Shown: positions 46,032 to 55,706, counted from the first letter of the stretch. The stretch: DNA of 64,000 nucleotides from Kitasatospora sp. SolWspMP-SS2h (GCF_003259315.1 NZ_QLLT01000015.1:62001-126000); one strand, 5' to 3'. Notes: generated by a model not told the origin, from the sequence alone. A program made the numbers and translations.

Positions 46032-47054
46032 ATGCTGATCGCTCAGCGTCCGTCGCTGACCGAAGAGGTCGTCGACGAGTTCCGCTCGCGGTTCGTGATC
46101 GAGCCGCTCGAGCCGGGCTTCGGCTACACCCTCGGCAACTCGCTCCGCCGCACGCTCCTCTCCTCGATCCCCGGTGCCGCCGTCACCAGCATCCGGATCG
46201 ACGGGGTCCTGCACGAGTTCACCACCGTGCCGGGCGTCAAGGAGGACGTCACCGACCTCATCCTGAACATCAAGCAGCTGGTCGTCTCCTCGGAGCACGA
46301 CGAGCCGGTCGTGATGTACCTGCGCAAGCAGGGCCCGGGTGTGGTCACCGCCGCCGACATCGCGCCCCCGGCCGGTGTCGAGGTGCACAACCCCGAGCTG
46401 GTCCTCGCCACCCTGAACGGCAAGGGCAAGCTGGAGATGGAGCTGACCGTCGAGCGCGGTCGCGGCTACGTCTCCGCCGTGCAGAACAAGGCCTCGGGCC
46501 AGGAGATCGGCCGCATCCCGGTCGACTCCATCTACAGCCCGGTGCTCAAGGTCACCTACAAGGTCGAGGCGACCCGCGTCGAGCAGCGCACCGACTTCGA
46601 CAAGCTGATCGTCGACGTCGAGACCAAGCCGGCCATGCGTCCGCGCGACGCGATGGCCTCGGCCGGCAAGACCCTGGTCGAGCTGTTCGGCCTGGCCCGC
46701 GAGCTGAACGTCGACGCCGAGGGCATCGACATGGGCCCGTCCCCGACGGACGCCGCCCTGGCCGCGGACCTGGCGCTGCCGATCGAGGAGCTGGAACTCA
46801 CCGTCCGCTCCTACAACTGCCTCAAGCGCGAGGGCATCCACACCGTGGGTGAGCTCGTCGCCCGCTCGGAGGCCGACCTGCTCGACATCCGCAACTTCGG
46901 TGCGAAGTCGATCGACGAGGTCAAGGCGAAGCTGGCCGGCATGGGCCTGGCCCTCAAGGACAGCCCGCCCGGGTTCGACCCGACCGCCGCCGCCGACGCC
47001 TTCGGCGCCGACGACCTGGACGACCAGGGCTACGCGGAGACCGAACAGTACTGA
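46032..47054 (+). CDS. rpoA: RNA polymerase alpha subunit
   Basis: A 340-residue alpha subunit. The N-terminal dimerisation and assembly domain ([10 protein letters not shown]-x-L-L-S-S-I-P-G) is joined by an acidic linker to the C-terminal domain with the E-L-x-x-R-S-x-N-C-L-K-R and K-S-I-D-E-V segments. It ends in an Asp/Glu-rich tail. GGAGGATCC precedes ATG 46032. It is bracketed by two strong hairpins. Confidence 0.99.
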   Translation: MLIAQRPSLTEEVVDEFRSRFVIEPLEPGFGYTLGNSLRRTLLSSIPGAAVTSIRIDGVLHEFTTVPGVKEDVTDLILNIKQLVVSSEHDEPVVMYLRKQGPGVVTAADIAPPAGVEVHNPELVLATLNGKGKLEMELTVERGRGYVSAVQNKASGQEIGRIPVDSIYSPVLKVTYKVEATRVEQRTDFDKLIVDVETKPAMRPRDAMASAGKTLVELFGLARELNVDAEGIDMGPSPTDAALAADLALPIEELELTVRSYNCLKREGIHTVGELVARSEADLLDIRNFGAKSIDEVKAKLAGMGLALKDSPPGFDPTAAADAFGADDLDDQGYAETEQY

Positions 47055-47061
47055 GTTTCGG

Positions 47062-47096
47062 CACCGGAGGCGGCCCGCTGAGGACCGCCTCCGGTG
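47062..47096 (+). terminator. Hairpin between rpoA and rplQ
   Basis: A 12-bp perfect stem (47062-47073 with 47085-47096) and an 11-nt loop, 7 nt after the rpoA stop. A second small stem follows (47110-47117 with 47123-47130). Confidence 0.6.
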
Positions 47097-47182
47097 GCGT
47101 GAGAAAGTCGTGCGGACGCGGTGTCCGCACGCCCGCCGCGGTACCTGGTACGGCCGCGGTCGGAGATTCGAGGAGCTAAGTC

Positions 47183-47683
47183 ATGCCCCGTCCCACCAAG
47201 GGCGCCCGCCTCGGCGGCGGCCCGCACCACGAGCCGCTGCTGCTGGCCGGCCTGGCCCGCGAGCTGTTCCAGTACGGCCGCATCACCACCACCGAGGCCA
47301 AGGCCCGCCGCCTGCGCCCGCTGGCGGAGAAGCTGATCACCAAGGCGAAGAAGGGCGACATCCACAACCGTCGCCTGGTGCGCAAGACCATCACCGACGT
47401 GTCGGTCCTGCACACCCTCTTCACCGAGATCGCCCCGCGGTTCGAGAACCGCCCCGGCGGCTACACCCGCATCACCAAGATCGGCGGCCGCCGCGGCGAC
47501 AACGCGCCGATGGCCGTGATCGAGCTGGTCGAGGGCGAGATCGCCACCAAGGCGACCGTCGCCGAGGCCGAGGCCGCCACCAAGCGCTCCGTCAAGGAGG
47601 CCGAGACCAAGGCCGCCGAGACCAAGGCCGCCGAGGCCGAGGAGACCAAGGCCGACGAGGCCGCCGAGACCACCGAGGCCTGA
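47183..47683 (+). CDS. rplQ: 50S ribosomal protein L17 with charged tail
   Basis: A 166-residue L17. The core ([12 protein letters not shown] to the A-P-M-A-V-I-E-L-V) ends near residue 117. About 49 residues of Ala/Glu/Lys/Thr repeats follow, a tail typical of streptomycete L17. GAGGAGC lies before the ATG. Confidence 0.98.
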   Translation: MPRPTKGARLGGGPHHEPLLLAGLARELFQYGRITTTEAKARRLRPLAEKLITKAKKGDIHNRRLVRKTITDVSVLHTLFTEIAPRFENRPGGYTRITKIGGRRGDNAPMAVIELVEGEIATKATVAEAEAATKRSVKEAETKAAETKAAEAEETKADEAAETTEA

Positions 47684-47703
47684 GCCTCCCGGTCGTCTCC
47701 GTC

Positions 47704-47740
47704 CGGGCCCGCCCTCCCGCTCGCCGGGGGAGCGGGCCCG
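47704..47740 (+). terminator. Terminator after rplQ
   Basis: An 8-bp outer stem (47704-47711 with 47733-47740) with further CTCCC/GGGAG pairing inside, followed by a TTCGCTTTCC stretch. Confidence 0.7.
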
Positions 47741-47773
47741 TTCGCTTTCCGCTTGTCAGACAGGGGAGTTGGA

Positions 47774-48748
47774 GTGGTGAACGACTGCGCCGAGCTGCCG
47801 CCGGTGAAGGACGGCCCGGCGGACGGGCACACCCGGGTCCGGCTGGACCTCGCCTACCACGGCGCGGAGTTCTCCGGCTGGGCCCGGCAGCGCGAACGGC
47901 GCACCGTGCAGGGCGAGTTGGAGGACGCGCTGCGGATCGTGCTGCGCAGCGAGGAGAACTTCCCGCTGACCGTGGCCGGCCGCACCGACGCCGGGGTGCA
48001 CGCCCGCGGCCAGGTCGCCCACGTCGACCTCCCCGACGGGCTGTGGGCCCAGCACGGCGCCAAGCTGCTGCGCCGGCTGGCCGGCCGGCTGCCGGCCGAC
48101 GTCCGGGTGTACCGGGTCGCCGAGGCGCCGCACGGCTTCGACGCCCGGTTCGCGGCGGTCTGGCGGCGCTACGCGTACCGGGTGGCCGACCACCCCGGCG
48201 GGGTCGACCCGCTGCTGCGCGGCCACGTCCTCTGGCACGACCGGCCGCTGGACCTGGAGCGGATGAACGAGGCGGCGGCGCTGCTGGTCGGCGAGCACGA
48301 CTTCGCGGCGTACTGCAAGAAGCGCGAGGGCGCGACCACCATCCGCACCCTGCTGGAGCTGCGCTGGGACCGGGTGCCGATCGACCCGTACGCGGCCCAG
48401 GAGGGCTCGCTGGCGGTGGCCACGGTGCGGGCGGACGCCTTCTGCCACAACATGGTGCGCGCCCTGGTCGGGGCGATGCTGCTGGTCGGCGACGGGCACC
48501 GGCCGGTGGAGTTCCCGGGCGAGGTGCTGGCCGGCGGGGTGCGCAACTCCGCGGTCAACGTGATCCGGCCGCACGGGCTGACCCTGGAGGAGGTCGGCTA
48601 CCCGGCCGACGAACTGCTCGCGGAGCGCAACCGCGTCTCGCGCCGGCTGCGGACGCTGGGCGAACCGGCCGGGGGTGCGACCGGGGCCGCCGCCGGGGAC
48701 GCGACCGGGTCCGCCGCCGCGCGGACGCCGGGCGAACCGGCCGGGTAA
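47774..48748 (+). CDS. truA: tRNA pseudouridine(38-40) synthase
   Basis: About 324 residues. The catalytic Asp72 is in G-R-T-D-A-G-V-H-A, and the later C-H-N-M-V-R and G-A-M-L-x-V segments are present. GTG 47774 and GTG 47777 are both plausible, since GGGGAG is 5 or 8 nt upstream. After the normal end the protein has a roughly 35-residue Gly/Ala-rich tail built from repeats, in which R-T-x-G-E-P-A-G occurs twice. Confidence 0.93.
   Translation: MVNDCAELPPVKDGPADGHTRVRLDLAYHGAEFSGWARQRERRTVQGELEDALRIVLRSEENFPLTVAGRTDAGVHARGQVAHVDLPDGLWAQHGAKLLRRLAGRLPADVRVYRVAEAPHGFDARFAAVWRRYAYRVADHPGGVDPLLRGHVLWHDRPLDLERMNEAAALLVGEHDFAAYCKKREGATTIRTLLELRWDRVPIDPYAAQEGSLAVATVRADAFCHNMVRALVGAMLLVGDGHRPVEFPGEVLAGGVRNSAVNVIRPHGLTLEEVGYPADELLAERNRVSRRLRTLGEPAGGATGAAAGDATGSAAARTPGEPAG
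48649..48745 (+). repeat. Direct repeats encoding the TruA tail
   Basis: Two 25-nt copies (48649-48673 and 48721-48745, one mismatch) lie 72 bp apart, in frame. They bracket a second internal repeat of a GCGACCGGG-containing unit. Confidence 0.85.
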
Positions 48749-48754
48749 TCCGTT

Positions 48755-48782
48755 TTGTCGCGGGGTGGGGGCTTGGCACAAT
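48755..48782 (+). promoter_or_regulatory. Possible leaderless promoter of the ABC-F gene
   Basis: TTGTCG (48755-48760), 16 bp, then CACAAT (48777-48782), ending 7 nt before ATG 48790. No Shine-Dalgarno sequence lies between. The geometry fits transcription starting at the ATG itself. Confidence 0.45.
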
Positions 48783-48789
48783 TCCCGGC

Positions 48790-50448
48790 ATGGGACACGT
48801 CGAGATTTCGCACCTGGAGTACTACCTGCCGGACGGGCGGGTGCTGTTCGACGACGCGTCCTTCCGGGTCGGCGAGGGCGCGGCCGTCGCGCTGGTCGGC
48901 GCGAACGGCGCGGGCAAGACCACGCTGCTGCGGATGATCGCGGGCGACGTCCAGCCGCACGGCGGCTCGGTGACGGTCACCGGCGGCCTGGGCGTGATGC
49001 GCCAGTTCGTCGGCACCACCGGCCGGGAGAGCGCCGAGGACGCCCCGGGCGCGCTGCCCGCCGACGCCTCGGTGCGCGACCTGCTGGTCTCCGTCGCCCC
49101 GAAGCGGATCGCCGACGCGGCCCGCGCGGTGGACGCCGCCGAGCTGGCGATGATCGCGCAGGACGACGAGAAGTCGCAGATGGCCTACGCCCAGGCGCTG
49201 TCCGACTGGTCGGACGCCGGCGGCTACGAGTACGAGGCCGACTGGGACGTGTGCACCACGGCCGCGCTCGGCATGCCCTTCGACCGGGCGCAGTGGCGCG
49301 GCCTGAACACCCTCTCCGGCGGCGAGCAGAAGCGCCTCGTCCTGGAGGCCCTGCTGCGCGGCCCCGACGAGGTGCTGCTGCTCGACGAGCCGGACAACTA
49401 CCTGGACGTGCCGGGCAAGCGCTGGCTGGAGGAGGCGATCCGGGCCACCCCCAAGACGGTGCTGTACATCTCGCACGACCGCGAACTGCTCTCCCGCACC
49501 GCCGAGAAGATCATCGCGGTGGAGTCCGGCGCGGCCGGCTCCGGCGTCTGGGTGCACGGCGGCGGCTTCGAGTCCTTCCACCAGGCCCGCCAGGACCGCT
49601 TCGCGCGCTTCGAGGAGCTCGGCCGCCGCTGGGACGAGGAGCACGCCAAGCTGAAGAAGCTGGTGGTCAACCTGCGGCAGGCGGCCTCGGTCAGCCACGC
49701 CCTGGCGACCCGCTACGCCGCCGCGCAGACCCGGCTGAAGAAGTTCGAGGAGGCCGGCCGGCCGGAGGAGCCGCCGCGCGAGCAGTCGATCACCATGCGG
49801 CTCAAGGGCGGCCGCACCGGCGTGCGGGCGTTCACCATGGCGGGCCTGGAGCTGTCCGGCCTGATGAAGCCGTTCGACCTGGAGGTCTACTACGGCGAGC
49901 GGGTCGCGGTGCTGGGCTCCAACGGCTCCGGCAAGTCGCACTTCCTGCGGCTGCTGGCCGGTGACGCCACGGTGGAGCACGGCGGCAGCTGGAAGCTCGG
50001 CGCCCGGGTCGTCCCCGGCCACTTCCGGCAGACCCACGCGCACCCGGAGCTGCTCGGCCGGACGGTGCGCTCGATCGTCGAGGAGGAGCACGCGCTCTCC
50101 CGCGGGGCGGCGATGTCCGCGCTGCGCCGCTACGAGCTGGACCGGCAGGAGGAGCAGAAGTTCGAGTCGCTCTCCGGCGGCCAGCAGGCCCGGCTGATGA
50201 TCCTCAAGCTGGAGCTGTCCGGCTCGACCGCGCTGCTGCTCGACGAGCCGACCGACAACCTGGACCTGGAGAGCGCCGAGGCGCTCCAGCAGGGCCTGGA
50301 GGCGTTCGAGGGCACCGTGCTCTGCGTCACCCACGACCGCTGGTTCGCCCGCAGCTTCGACCGCTTCCTGGTGTTCGGCTCGGACGGCCGGGTCTACGAG
50401 TCCCCGGAGCCGGTCTGGGACGAGGCCCGGGTGGTCCGGGACCGCTGA
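48790..50448 (+). CDS. ABC-F family ATPase
   Basis: A 552-residue protein with two ABC domains and no membrane segments. Walker A motifs are G-A-N-G-A-G-K-T-T (38-46) and G-S-N-G-S-G-K-S in the second half. Signature motifs are L-S-G-G-E-Q and L-S-G-G-Q-Q; Walker B motifs end in D-E-P. A charged linker joins the halves. ABC-F proteins act on the ribosome, either in translation or in antibiotic protection; the placement between truA and rplM fits a translation role. The first Walker B reads L-L-D-E-P-D-N-Y-L-D, typical of the family. It lacks a visible ribosome-binding site. Confidence 0.92.
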   Translation: MGHVEISHLEYYLPDGRVLFDDASFRVGEGAAVALVGANGAGKTTLLRMIAGDVQPHGGSVTVTGGLGVMRQFVGTTGRESAEDAPGALPADASVRDLLVSVAPKRIADAARAVDAAELAMIAQDDEKSQMAYAQALSDWSDAGGYEYEADWDVCTTAALGMPFDRAQWRGLNTLSGGEQKRLVLEALLRGPDEVLLLDEPDNYLDVPGKRWLEEAIRATPKTVLYISHDRELLSRTAEKIIAVESGAAGSGVWVHGGGFESFHQARQDRFARFEELGRRWDEEHAKLKKLVVNLRQAASVSHALATRYAAAQTRLKKFEEAGRPEEPPREQSITMRLKGGRTGVRAFTMAGLELSGLMKPFDLEVYYGERVAVLGSNGSGKSHFLRLLAGDATVEHGGSWKLGARVVPGHFRQTHAHPELLGRTVRSIVEEEHALSRGAAMSALRRYELDRQEEQKFESLSGGQQARLMILKLELSGSTALLLDEPTDNLDLESAEALQQGLEAFEGTVLCVTHDRWFARSFDRFLVFGSDGRVYESPEPVWDEARVVRDR

Positions 50449-50472
50449 TCCGCGGCTCCGGAACCCGCGCTG

Positions 50473-50512
50473 CCGGGCCGGTTTGGAATCCACCCCACCG
50501 GCCCGGTATCGT
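50473..50512 (+). promoter_or_regulatory. Putative rplM promoter with embedded inverted repeat
   Basis: TTGGAA (50483-50488), 18 bp, TATCGT (50507-50512). A perfect 10-bp inverted repeat (50473-50482 with 50497-50506) surrounds the -35 hexamer and fills the spacer. The same repeat could terminate the ABC-F transcript. Confidence 0.55.
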
Positions 50513-50685
50513 TGGCCGCTGTTGTGCGTATTGGCTCGCTCTATCTCACGTGAGAGGTCGGTACGCCGGAGACGACAGGCCGAACTCCAGCGGCTGCCCG
50601 AATTGCGTCCGGGCGGATCGGCTGGAGGCCCCGGGCCTCGGTGCTCCTGTCAGGACCCACTCACTGAAAAGCGAAGGCTACGACC

Positions 50686-51129
50686 GTGCGTACGTACAGC
50701 CCCAAGCCCGGCGACGTCCAGCGTCAGTGGCACGTCATCGACGCGACCGACGTCGTGCTCGGCCGCCTGGCCTCCCAGGCCGCCAACCTCCTGCGGGGCA
50801 AGCACAAGGCGATCTACGCGCCGCACGTTGACACCGGTGACTTCGTCATCATCATCAACGCCGACAAGGTGCACCTCTCGGGCAACAAGAAGACCCAGAA
50901 GCTGGCCTACCGCCACAGCGGCTTCCCGGGCGGCCTCCGCTCGGTCCGCTACGACGACCTGCTCGCGAACAACCCGGAGAAGGCCGTCGAGAAGGCCATC
51001 AAGGGCATGGTTCCGAAGAACAGCCTGGGCCGTCAGATGCTCTCGAAGCTGAAGGTCTACTCGGGCGACCAGCACCCGCACGCTGCGCAGCAGCCGGTGC
51101 CGTTCGAGATCACCCAGGTCGCGCAGTAA
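50686..51129 (+). CDS. rplM: 50S ribosomal protein L13
   Basis: A 147-residue early-assembly protein. W-H-V-I-D-A-x-D-x-V-L-G-R-L-A-S and the H-x-G-F-P-G-G-L segment are conserved. GTG 50686 is preceded by GCGAAGG. It forms an operon with rpsI. Confidence 0.98.
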   Translation: MRTYSPKPGDVQRQWHVIDATDVVLGRLASQAANLLRGKHKAIYAPHVDTGDFVIIINADKVHLSGNKKTQKLAYRHSGFPGGLRSVRYDDLLANNPEKAVEKAIKGMVPKNSLGRQMLSKLKVYSGDQHPHAAQQPVPFEITQVAQ

Positions 51130-51176
51130 TTCCGGCCACCCGCACCCCGACTGACGTAGAAGAGCTGAGGAACACC

Positions 51177-51683
51177 GTGGCCGAGACTGCCATCGAGAGC
51201 ACCCTCGAGGTCGACTTCGACGACGAGAACGTCGACGAGTACACCACCGAGACCGAGTACACCACCGAGTCGCTGGCCGGCCGCTTCGGCGAGGCCGTCC
51301 CCGGCGCCGGCCTCGGCCGCCGCAAGGAGGCGATCGCCCGCGTGCGCATCGTCCCCGGCACCGGCCAGTGGAAGATCAACGGTCGCACCCTGGAGAACTA
51401 CTTCCCCAACAAGGTGCACCAGCAGACCGTGAACGAGCCCTTCAAGCTCCTCGAGCTGGACGGCCGTTACGACGTCATCGCCCGCATCGCCGGCGGCGGC
51501 GTCTCCGGTCAGGCCTACGCGCTGCGCCTCGGCGTGGCCCGTGCGCTGAACGAGGCGGACGTGGACAACAACCGCGGCCCGCTCAAGAAGGCCGGCTTCC
51601 TGACCCGCGACTCGCGCGCCGTCGAGCGCAAGAAGGCCGGTCTGAAGAAGGCCCGCAAGGCGCCGCAGTACAGCAAGCGCTAA
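51177..51683 (+). CDS. rpsI: 30S ribosomal protein S9 with acidic N-terminal extension
   Basis: A 168-residue S9. The core begins near residue 46 ([13 protein letters not shown]) and ends in the invariant K-A-P-Q-Y-S-K-R that reaches P-site tRNA. Before it lies an acidic, Thr/Glu/Asp-rich segment of about 35 residues with a doubled E-Y-T-T-E unit. GTG 51177 follows GCTGAGGAAC. A strong terminator follows the stop. Confidence 0.98.
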   Translation: MAETAIESTLEVDFDDENVDEYTTETEYTTESLAGRFGEAVPGAGLGRRKEAIARVRIVPGTGQWKINGRTLENYFPNKVHQQTVNEPFKLLELDGRYDVIARIAGGGVSGQAYALRLGVARALNEADVDNNRGPLKKAGFLTRDSRAVERKKAGLKKARKAPQYSKR

Positions 51684-51704
51684 TCGCACCCTTCATGCGA
51701 TCCT

Positions 51705-51734
51705 CGCCCCGGAGCACTCCCGTGCTCCGGGGCG
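51705..51734 (+). terminator. Terminator after rpsI
   Basis: A 13-bp perfect stem (51705-51717 with 51722-51734) with a TCCC loop, followed by TTGTG, 21 nt after the stop. Confidence 0.9.
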
Positions 51735-51819
51735 TTGTGCCTCCCGGACCGGTGCGGAGTCCGCGGGGGCGGCACCACCCGAGCCAAGCACAGGCGCGAC
51801 AGGACGGACGAACGCGAAC

Positions 51820-53184
51820 ATGACACGACTCTTCGGTACCGACGGAGTGCGCGGGGTGGCCAACGAGGGCCTCACCGCGGAACTGGCCCTGGGCCTGTCG
51901 GTGGCCGCCGCCCACGTGCTCGGCGACGCCGGCGCGTTCGAGGGCCACCGGCCGGTGGCCGTGGTCGGCCGGGACCCGCGGGCGTCCGGAGAGTTCCTGG
52001 AGGCCGCCGTGATCGCCGGCCTGGCCAGCGCCGGCGTCGACGTGCTGCGGGTCGGCGTGCTGCCCACCCCCGCGGTCGCCTACCTGACCGGCGCGCTCGG
52101 CGCCGACTTCGGCGTGATGCTCTCCGCCAGCCACAACGCGATGCCCGACAACGGCATCAAGTTCCTCGCCCGCGGCGGCCACAAGCTGGACGACGCGATC
52201 GAGGACGCGATCGAGGAGCACTACCGCCGCTACGGCGTCGGCGACGAGACCTGGCACCGCCCGACCGGCGCCGCGGTGGGCCGGGTCCGCCAGTACAACG
52301 AGGGCTTCGACCGGTACGTGGCCCACCTGGTCGCGGTGCTGCCCAACCGGCTCGACGGCGTCAAGGTCGTCATCGACGGCGCGCACGGCGCGGCCGCCCG
52401 GGTCGCCCCCGAGGCGTTCGCCCGGGCCGGCGCCGAGGTGGTGCACACCCTGGGCACCGAGCCGACCGGCCTGAACATCAACGACGGCGTCGGCTCCACC
52501 CACCTGGACAAGCTGCGCGCCGCCATGAAGGAGCACAGGGCCGACCTGGGCATCGCCCTGGACGGCGACGCCGACCGCTGCCTGGCCGCCGACGCCGACG
52601 GCAACGAGGTCGACGGCGACCAGATCATCGCCGTCCTCGCGGTCGCCATGAAGGAGGCCGGCACGCTGCGCCGCAACACCGCGGTCGCCACCGTGATGTC
52701 CAACCTGGGCTTCAAGCTGGCGATGGAGCGCGAGGGCATCGAACTGGTGCAGACCGCGGTCGGCGACCGGTACGTGCTGGAGGAGATGAAGCAGCACGGC
52801 TACGCGCTCGGCGGCGAGCAGTCCGGGCACGTCATCCTGCTCGACCACGCCACCACCGGCGACGGCACCCTGACCGGCCTGATGCTGGGCGCCCGGCTGG
52901 CCGCCACCAAGCAGCCGATGGCCGACCTGGCCGCGGTGATGACCCGGCTGCCGCAGGTCCTGATCAACGTCAAGGGCGTGGACAAGAACCGGGTCGAGTC
53001 CTGCGCCGAGCTCCAGGCCGCGGTCGCCGCCGCCGAGGCCGAACTCGGCGCCACCGGCCGGGTGCTGCTGCGCAAGTCCGGCACCGAGCCGCTGGTGCGG
53101 GTGATGGTCGAGGCGGTCGGCCACGAGCAGGCCCAGGACGTCTGCCAGCGCCTCGCCGACGCGGTCCGGCTGCACCTGGGCTGA
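51820..53184 (+). CDS. glmM: Phosphoglucosamine mutase
   Basis: A 454-residue enzyme converting glucosamine-6-phosphate to glucosamine-1-phosphate for UDP-GlcNAc and peptidoglycan. The phosphorylated Ser104 is in S-A-S-H-N; the metal loop D-G-D-A-D-R and the sugar-specificity G-G-E-x-S-G-H and C-terminal R-x-S-G-T-E-P segments are present. It lies 8.5 kb from glmS, which catalyses the preceding step. Confidence 0.98.
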   Translation: MTRLFGTDGVRGVANEGLTAELALGLSVAAAHVLGDAGAFEGHRPVAVVGRDPRASGEFLEAAVIAGLASAGVDVLRVGVLPTPAVAYLTGALGADFGVMLSASHNAMPDNGIKFLARGGHKLDDAIEDAIEEHYRRYGVGDETWHRPTGAAVGRVRQYNEGFDRYVAHLVAVLPNRLDGVKVVIDGAHGAAARVAPEAFARAGAEVVHTLGTEPTGLNINDGVGSTHLDKLRAAMKEHRADLGIALDGDADRCLAADADGNEVDGDQIIAVLAVAMKEAGTLRRNTAVATVMSNLGFKLAMEREGIELVQTAVGDRYVLEEMKQHGYALGGEQSGHVILLDHATTGDGTLTGLMLGARLAATKQPMADLAAVMTRLPQVLINVKGVDKNRVESCAELQAAVAAAEAELGATGRVLLRKSGTEPLVRVMVEAVGHEQAQDVCQRLADAVRLHLG

Positions 53185-53310
53185 ACGGCCGCCGGTCGCG
53201 GCTTTGGTGACGGAACGACAACGCTTTACCCGTGCTTCGGACAGGCTGTCGAGGCACGGAGCACTACCGATAGCATTCGGGACTGTGATCGAAGCGTGGA
53301 GGGGGCGTTG

Positions 53311-54390
53311 ATGTCCGAGGACCAGCCGCAGCCGCCGGCGTCGGGACCGGGAGTCCCGCCGCAGCCGGGCCCGCCGCAGCCCGCGTACGGCTACCCGCAG
53401 CAGGGGCCGCCGCCGGCACCGGGGCAGGGAGCTCCGCCGCAGCCCGCGTACGGCTATCCGCAGCAGGGGCCGCCGGCCGCCGGCTACCAGCCGCCACAGC
53501 AGCAGCAGCCCTACGGCCCGGGGTACCCGCCGCCGCCCGGGCAGCAGCAGCCCTACCAGGGCCGGTACGGCGCCACCACGTTCCGGGGCGACGCGGAGTC
53601 GCCCGACTGGTCGGCGCTGGCGAGCCAGCACGAGGAGGAGCGGCGCCGGCGCAAGCGCAACCTGGTGGCGCTCAGCACGCTGGGCGCGCTGCTGCTGATC
53701 GGCGGCATCGTCACCGCGGCGATGCTGCTCACGCCGAAGGACAAGCCGGCGGACCCGGTGGCCGGCCCTTCGACGAGTGCGTCCGCGAAGGCCTCGGCGA
53801 GCGCGTCCGCGTCGCCCAAGGCCTCGGACTCGTCGTCCGCCGCGCCCGCGCCGAAGTCCGCGGAGGAGGCGCTGAGCCGGGCCTCCACCGACAAGGCGCC
53901 GGTGTCGCTCGACGCGCTGTTCCCGAACGCCACCCTGACCGTCGACGGGCAGACGCTGCAGAAGGTGGCGACCGAGCACGGCGACCAGTGCGGCGCGGGC
54001 ACCGTCAACGGTCTGGGCGTGGTGCTGGAGAAGGAGAACTGCCGGGACATCTACCTGGCCACCTACCTCTCCGACAAGGCCGCGGTGACCGTCGGTGTCG
54101 TGGTGTTCGACTCCAAGACCCAGGCCGACCGGGCCCAGTCCAAGGTCGTCGGCAACATCAAGCCGCTGCGTTCCGCGCAGACCCCGCGGTTCTGCCCGGA
54201 CCTGGCCCAGTGCGCGTTCTCCAACAAGGCGTTCGGCCGGTACATCGTGTTCACCACGGCGGGCAACGCCGACACGACCCCGGTGACCGACGGGAACCCG
54301 GCGACCAAGCAGGCCGCGGCGGGGGTGTCCAAGCAGGCGGTGGACGACCTGCAGGCCCGCGGTCAGGCCGCCCTGTCGAATGCGGGTTAA
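53311..54390 (+). CDS. Pro/Gln-rich membrane-anchored protein with extracellular domain
   Basis: A 359-residue protein of unknown function. Residues 1-90 are Pro/Gln/Gly/Tyr repeats (Q-P-A-Y-G-Y-P-Q-Q-G-P-P occurs twice). A basic stretch (R-R-R-R-K-R) precedes one membrane helix at about 118-140, and a Ser/Ala/Lys linker leads to an external domain with four Cys residues that probably form two disulfides. ATG 53311 has GGAGGGG about 6 nt upstream. It overlaps the next gene by 11 nt. A TAGCAT hexamer at 53271-53276 may be its -10 box. Confidence 0.75.
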   Translation: MSEDQPQPPASGPGVPPQPGPPQPAYGYPQQGPPPAPGQGAPPQPAYGYPQQGPPAAGYQPPQQQQPYGPGYPPPPGQQQPYQGRYGATTFRGDAESPDWSALASQHEEERRRRKRNLVALSTLGALLLIGGIVTAAMLLTPKDKPADPVAGPSTSASAKASASASASPKASDSSSAAPAPKSAEEALSRASTDKAPVSLDALFPNATLTVDGQTLQKVATEHGDQCGAGTVNGLGVVLEKENCRDIYLATYLSDKAAVTVGVVVFDSKTQADRAQSKVVGNIKPLRSAQTPRFCPDLAQCAFSNKAFGRYIVFTTAGNADTTPVTDGNPATKQAAAGVSKQAVDDLQARGQAALSNAG

Positions 54391-55582
54391 GCGGTTCCGG
54401 ATCCCGCGTCCGCAGCCGCTCCGGCAGTGGCCGGAGCGGCTGCGGGCGCTCCCGGCCGCCCGGCTGTGGCCGCAGCGGCTGCGGGCGCTCCCGGCCGCCC
54501 GGCTGTGGCGGAGCTGCCCGCCGTTGGCGCTGGCGGGGCTGGCGATCGTCCTCGTCCTGGGGTGCACCGCGCTGCTGCTGGACGACGGCGCGCCGAACCA
54601 GGCGGCCGCGCAGACCGGACCGCCCACCGCCCCGGCGCCCACCGTGCCCGGGGGCACCGTTCCGGCCGAGCCGCCGGAGGAGCCCGGCACCGTCGCCCGG
54701 CGGGAGCAGCTGATGAGCCCCCCGGGCGTGCTGTTCGGCATCGCCACGCCGAGCGCGCCGTCCGCGGAGGAGGCCGCGGACATGGCGCAGGCGGCCGGGG
54801 TGCGGTCGACGGTCCAGGAGTACTTCCTGAAGTGGAACCAGGACTTCGACCGGAAGGCGTTCGACGCGTCGTACCGGCTCGGCGGGGTGCCGCTGCTCAC
54901 CTGGGAGCCGTGGTCGGGCGGCGACAAGGCCGTCGACCAGCCGGAGTTCGCGCTGGCGAGGATCGCCGCGGGGGCGCACGACGACTACGTGCGGCGCTTC
55001 GCCCAGGACGTGAAGAAGGCCGGCCGGCCGGTGGTGCTGCGCTTCGCGCACGAGATGAACGAGCCCTGGTACACCTGGTCGGAGGAGCGCAACGGCAACC
55101 GGCGTGGTGACTACGTCGCGGCCTGGCGGCACATCCACGACGTGTTCGAGCAGCAGGGCGTGACCAACGCCGTCTGGTTCTGGTGCCCGGACCTGCAGAG
55201 CCCCGGGAAGTCCCCGCTGTCCCGCTACTACCCGGGCGACGACTACGTGGACTGGATCGGGACGGAGGCGTACAGCACGGAAGGGGAGACCACGGCCGAG
55301 CAACTGCTGGGCGCCACCTACCGGGAGTTGACCGCGCTGTCGGACAAGCCGCTGTTCATCGGCGAGGCCGGGGTGCGGCCCTCGGACGTCAAGGCCGCGC
55401 TGATCCGGGACCTCTTCTCCTGGCTCTCGGCGCACCCGCGGGTCATCGGGTTCGTCTGGTTCCAGTTCTCCGACGCGGACGGCTCCCGTTACGACTGGCG
55501 GTTCACCACCTCGCCGGCGGCGCAGCGCGCCTTCCGGGAGGGCCTGTCGTCACTGCTGCTGGTCCCGGCACCGATGCGTTGA
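54380..55582 (+). CDS. Membrane-anchored GH26-like glycoside hydrolase, copy 1
   Basis: About 400 residues: a basic N-terminus, one membrane helix (about 48-68), a Pro-rich linker and a TIM-barrel domain like family 26 beta-mannanases. The acid/base Glu225 lies in R-F-A-H-E-M-N and the likely nucleophile Glu329 in F-I-G-E-A-G, so it appears active. The first 43 residues contain a perfect 13-residue duplication (R-L-R-A-L-P-A-A-R-L-W), encoded next to a 15-bp hairpin. An alternative TTG start at the membrane helix would give a lipoprotein-like N-terminus. Substrate not known. Confidence 0.82.
   Translation: MRVKRFRIPRPQPLRQWPERLRALPAARLWPQRLRALPAARLWRSCPPLALAGLAIVLVLGCTALLLDDGAPNQAAAQTGPPTAPAPTVPGGTVPAEPPEEPGTVARREQLMSPPGVLFGIATPSAPSAEEAADMAQAAGVRSTVQEYFLKWNQDFDRKAFDASYRLGGVPLLTWEPWSGGDKAVDQPEFALARIAAGAHDDYVRRFAQDVKKAGRPVVLRFAHEMNEPWYTWSEERNGNRRGDYVAAWRHIHDVFEQQGVTNAVWFWCPDLQSPGKSPLSRYYPGDDYVDWIGTEAYSTEGETTAEQLLGATYRELTALSDKPLFIGEAGVRPSDVKAALIRDLFSWLSAHPRVIGFVWFQFSDADGSRYDWRFTTSPAAQRAFREGLSSLLLVPAPMR
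54410..54445. repeat. 15-bp perfect inverted repeat in the GH26 copy 1 N-terminus
   Basis: Arms 54410-54424 and 54431-54445 with a 6-nt loop, 20 nt after the stop of the upstream gene. Its right arm begins the 39-bp direct repeat (identical 33-nt blocks 54437-54469 and 54476-54508). Confidence 0.9.
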
Positions 55583-55706
55583 CGGCCCGCACACGCATCG
55601 TGCACGCCGCACCCATATGATCTGGACCCAGTCAGTGACAGGGGAGTGCTTTCGGCGGCTCGGCGAACTGCTTCGCGCGAGGACCGGGGGCAGAGGAAGA
55701 GAGCTC

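Noticed and set aside
51583-54927. A 1,114-codon minus-strand open frame across glmM
   Set aside because: Antisense to glmM and neighbours; repetitive composition and no plausible start context.
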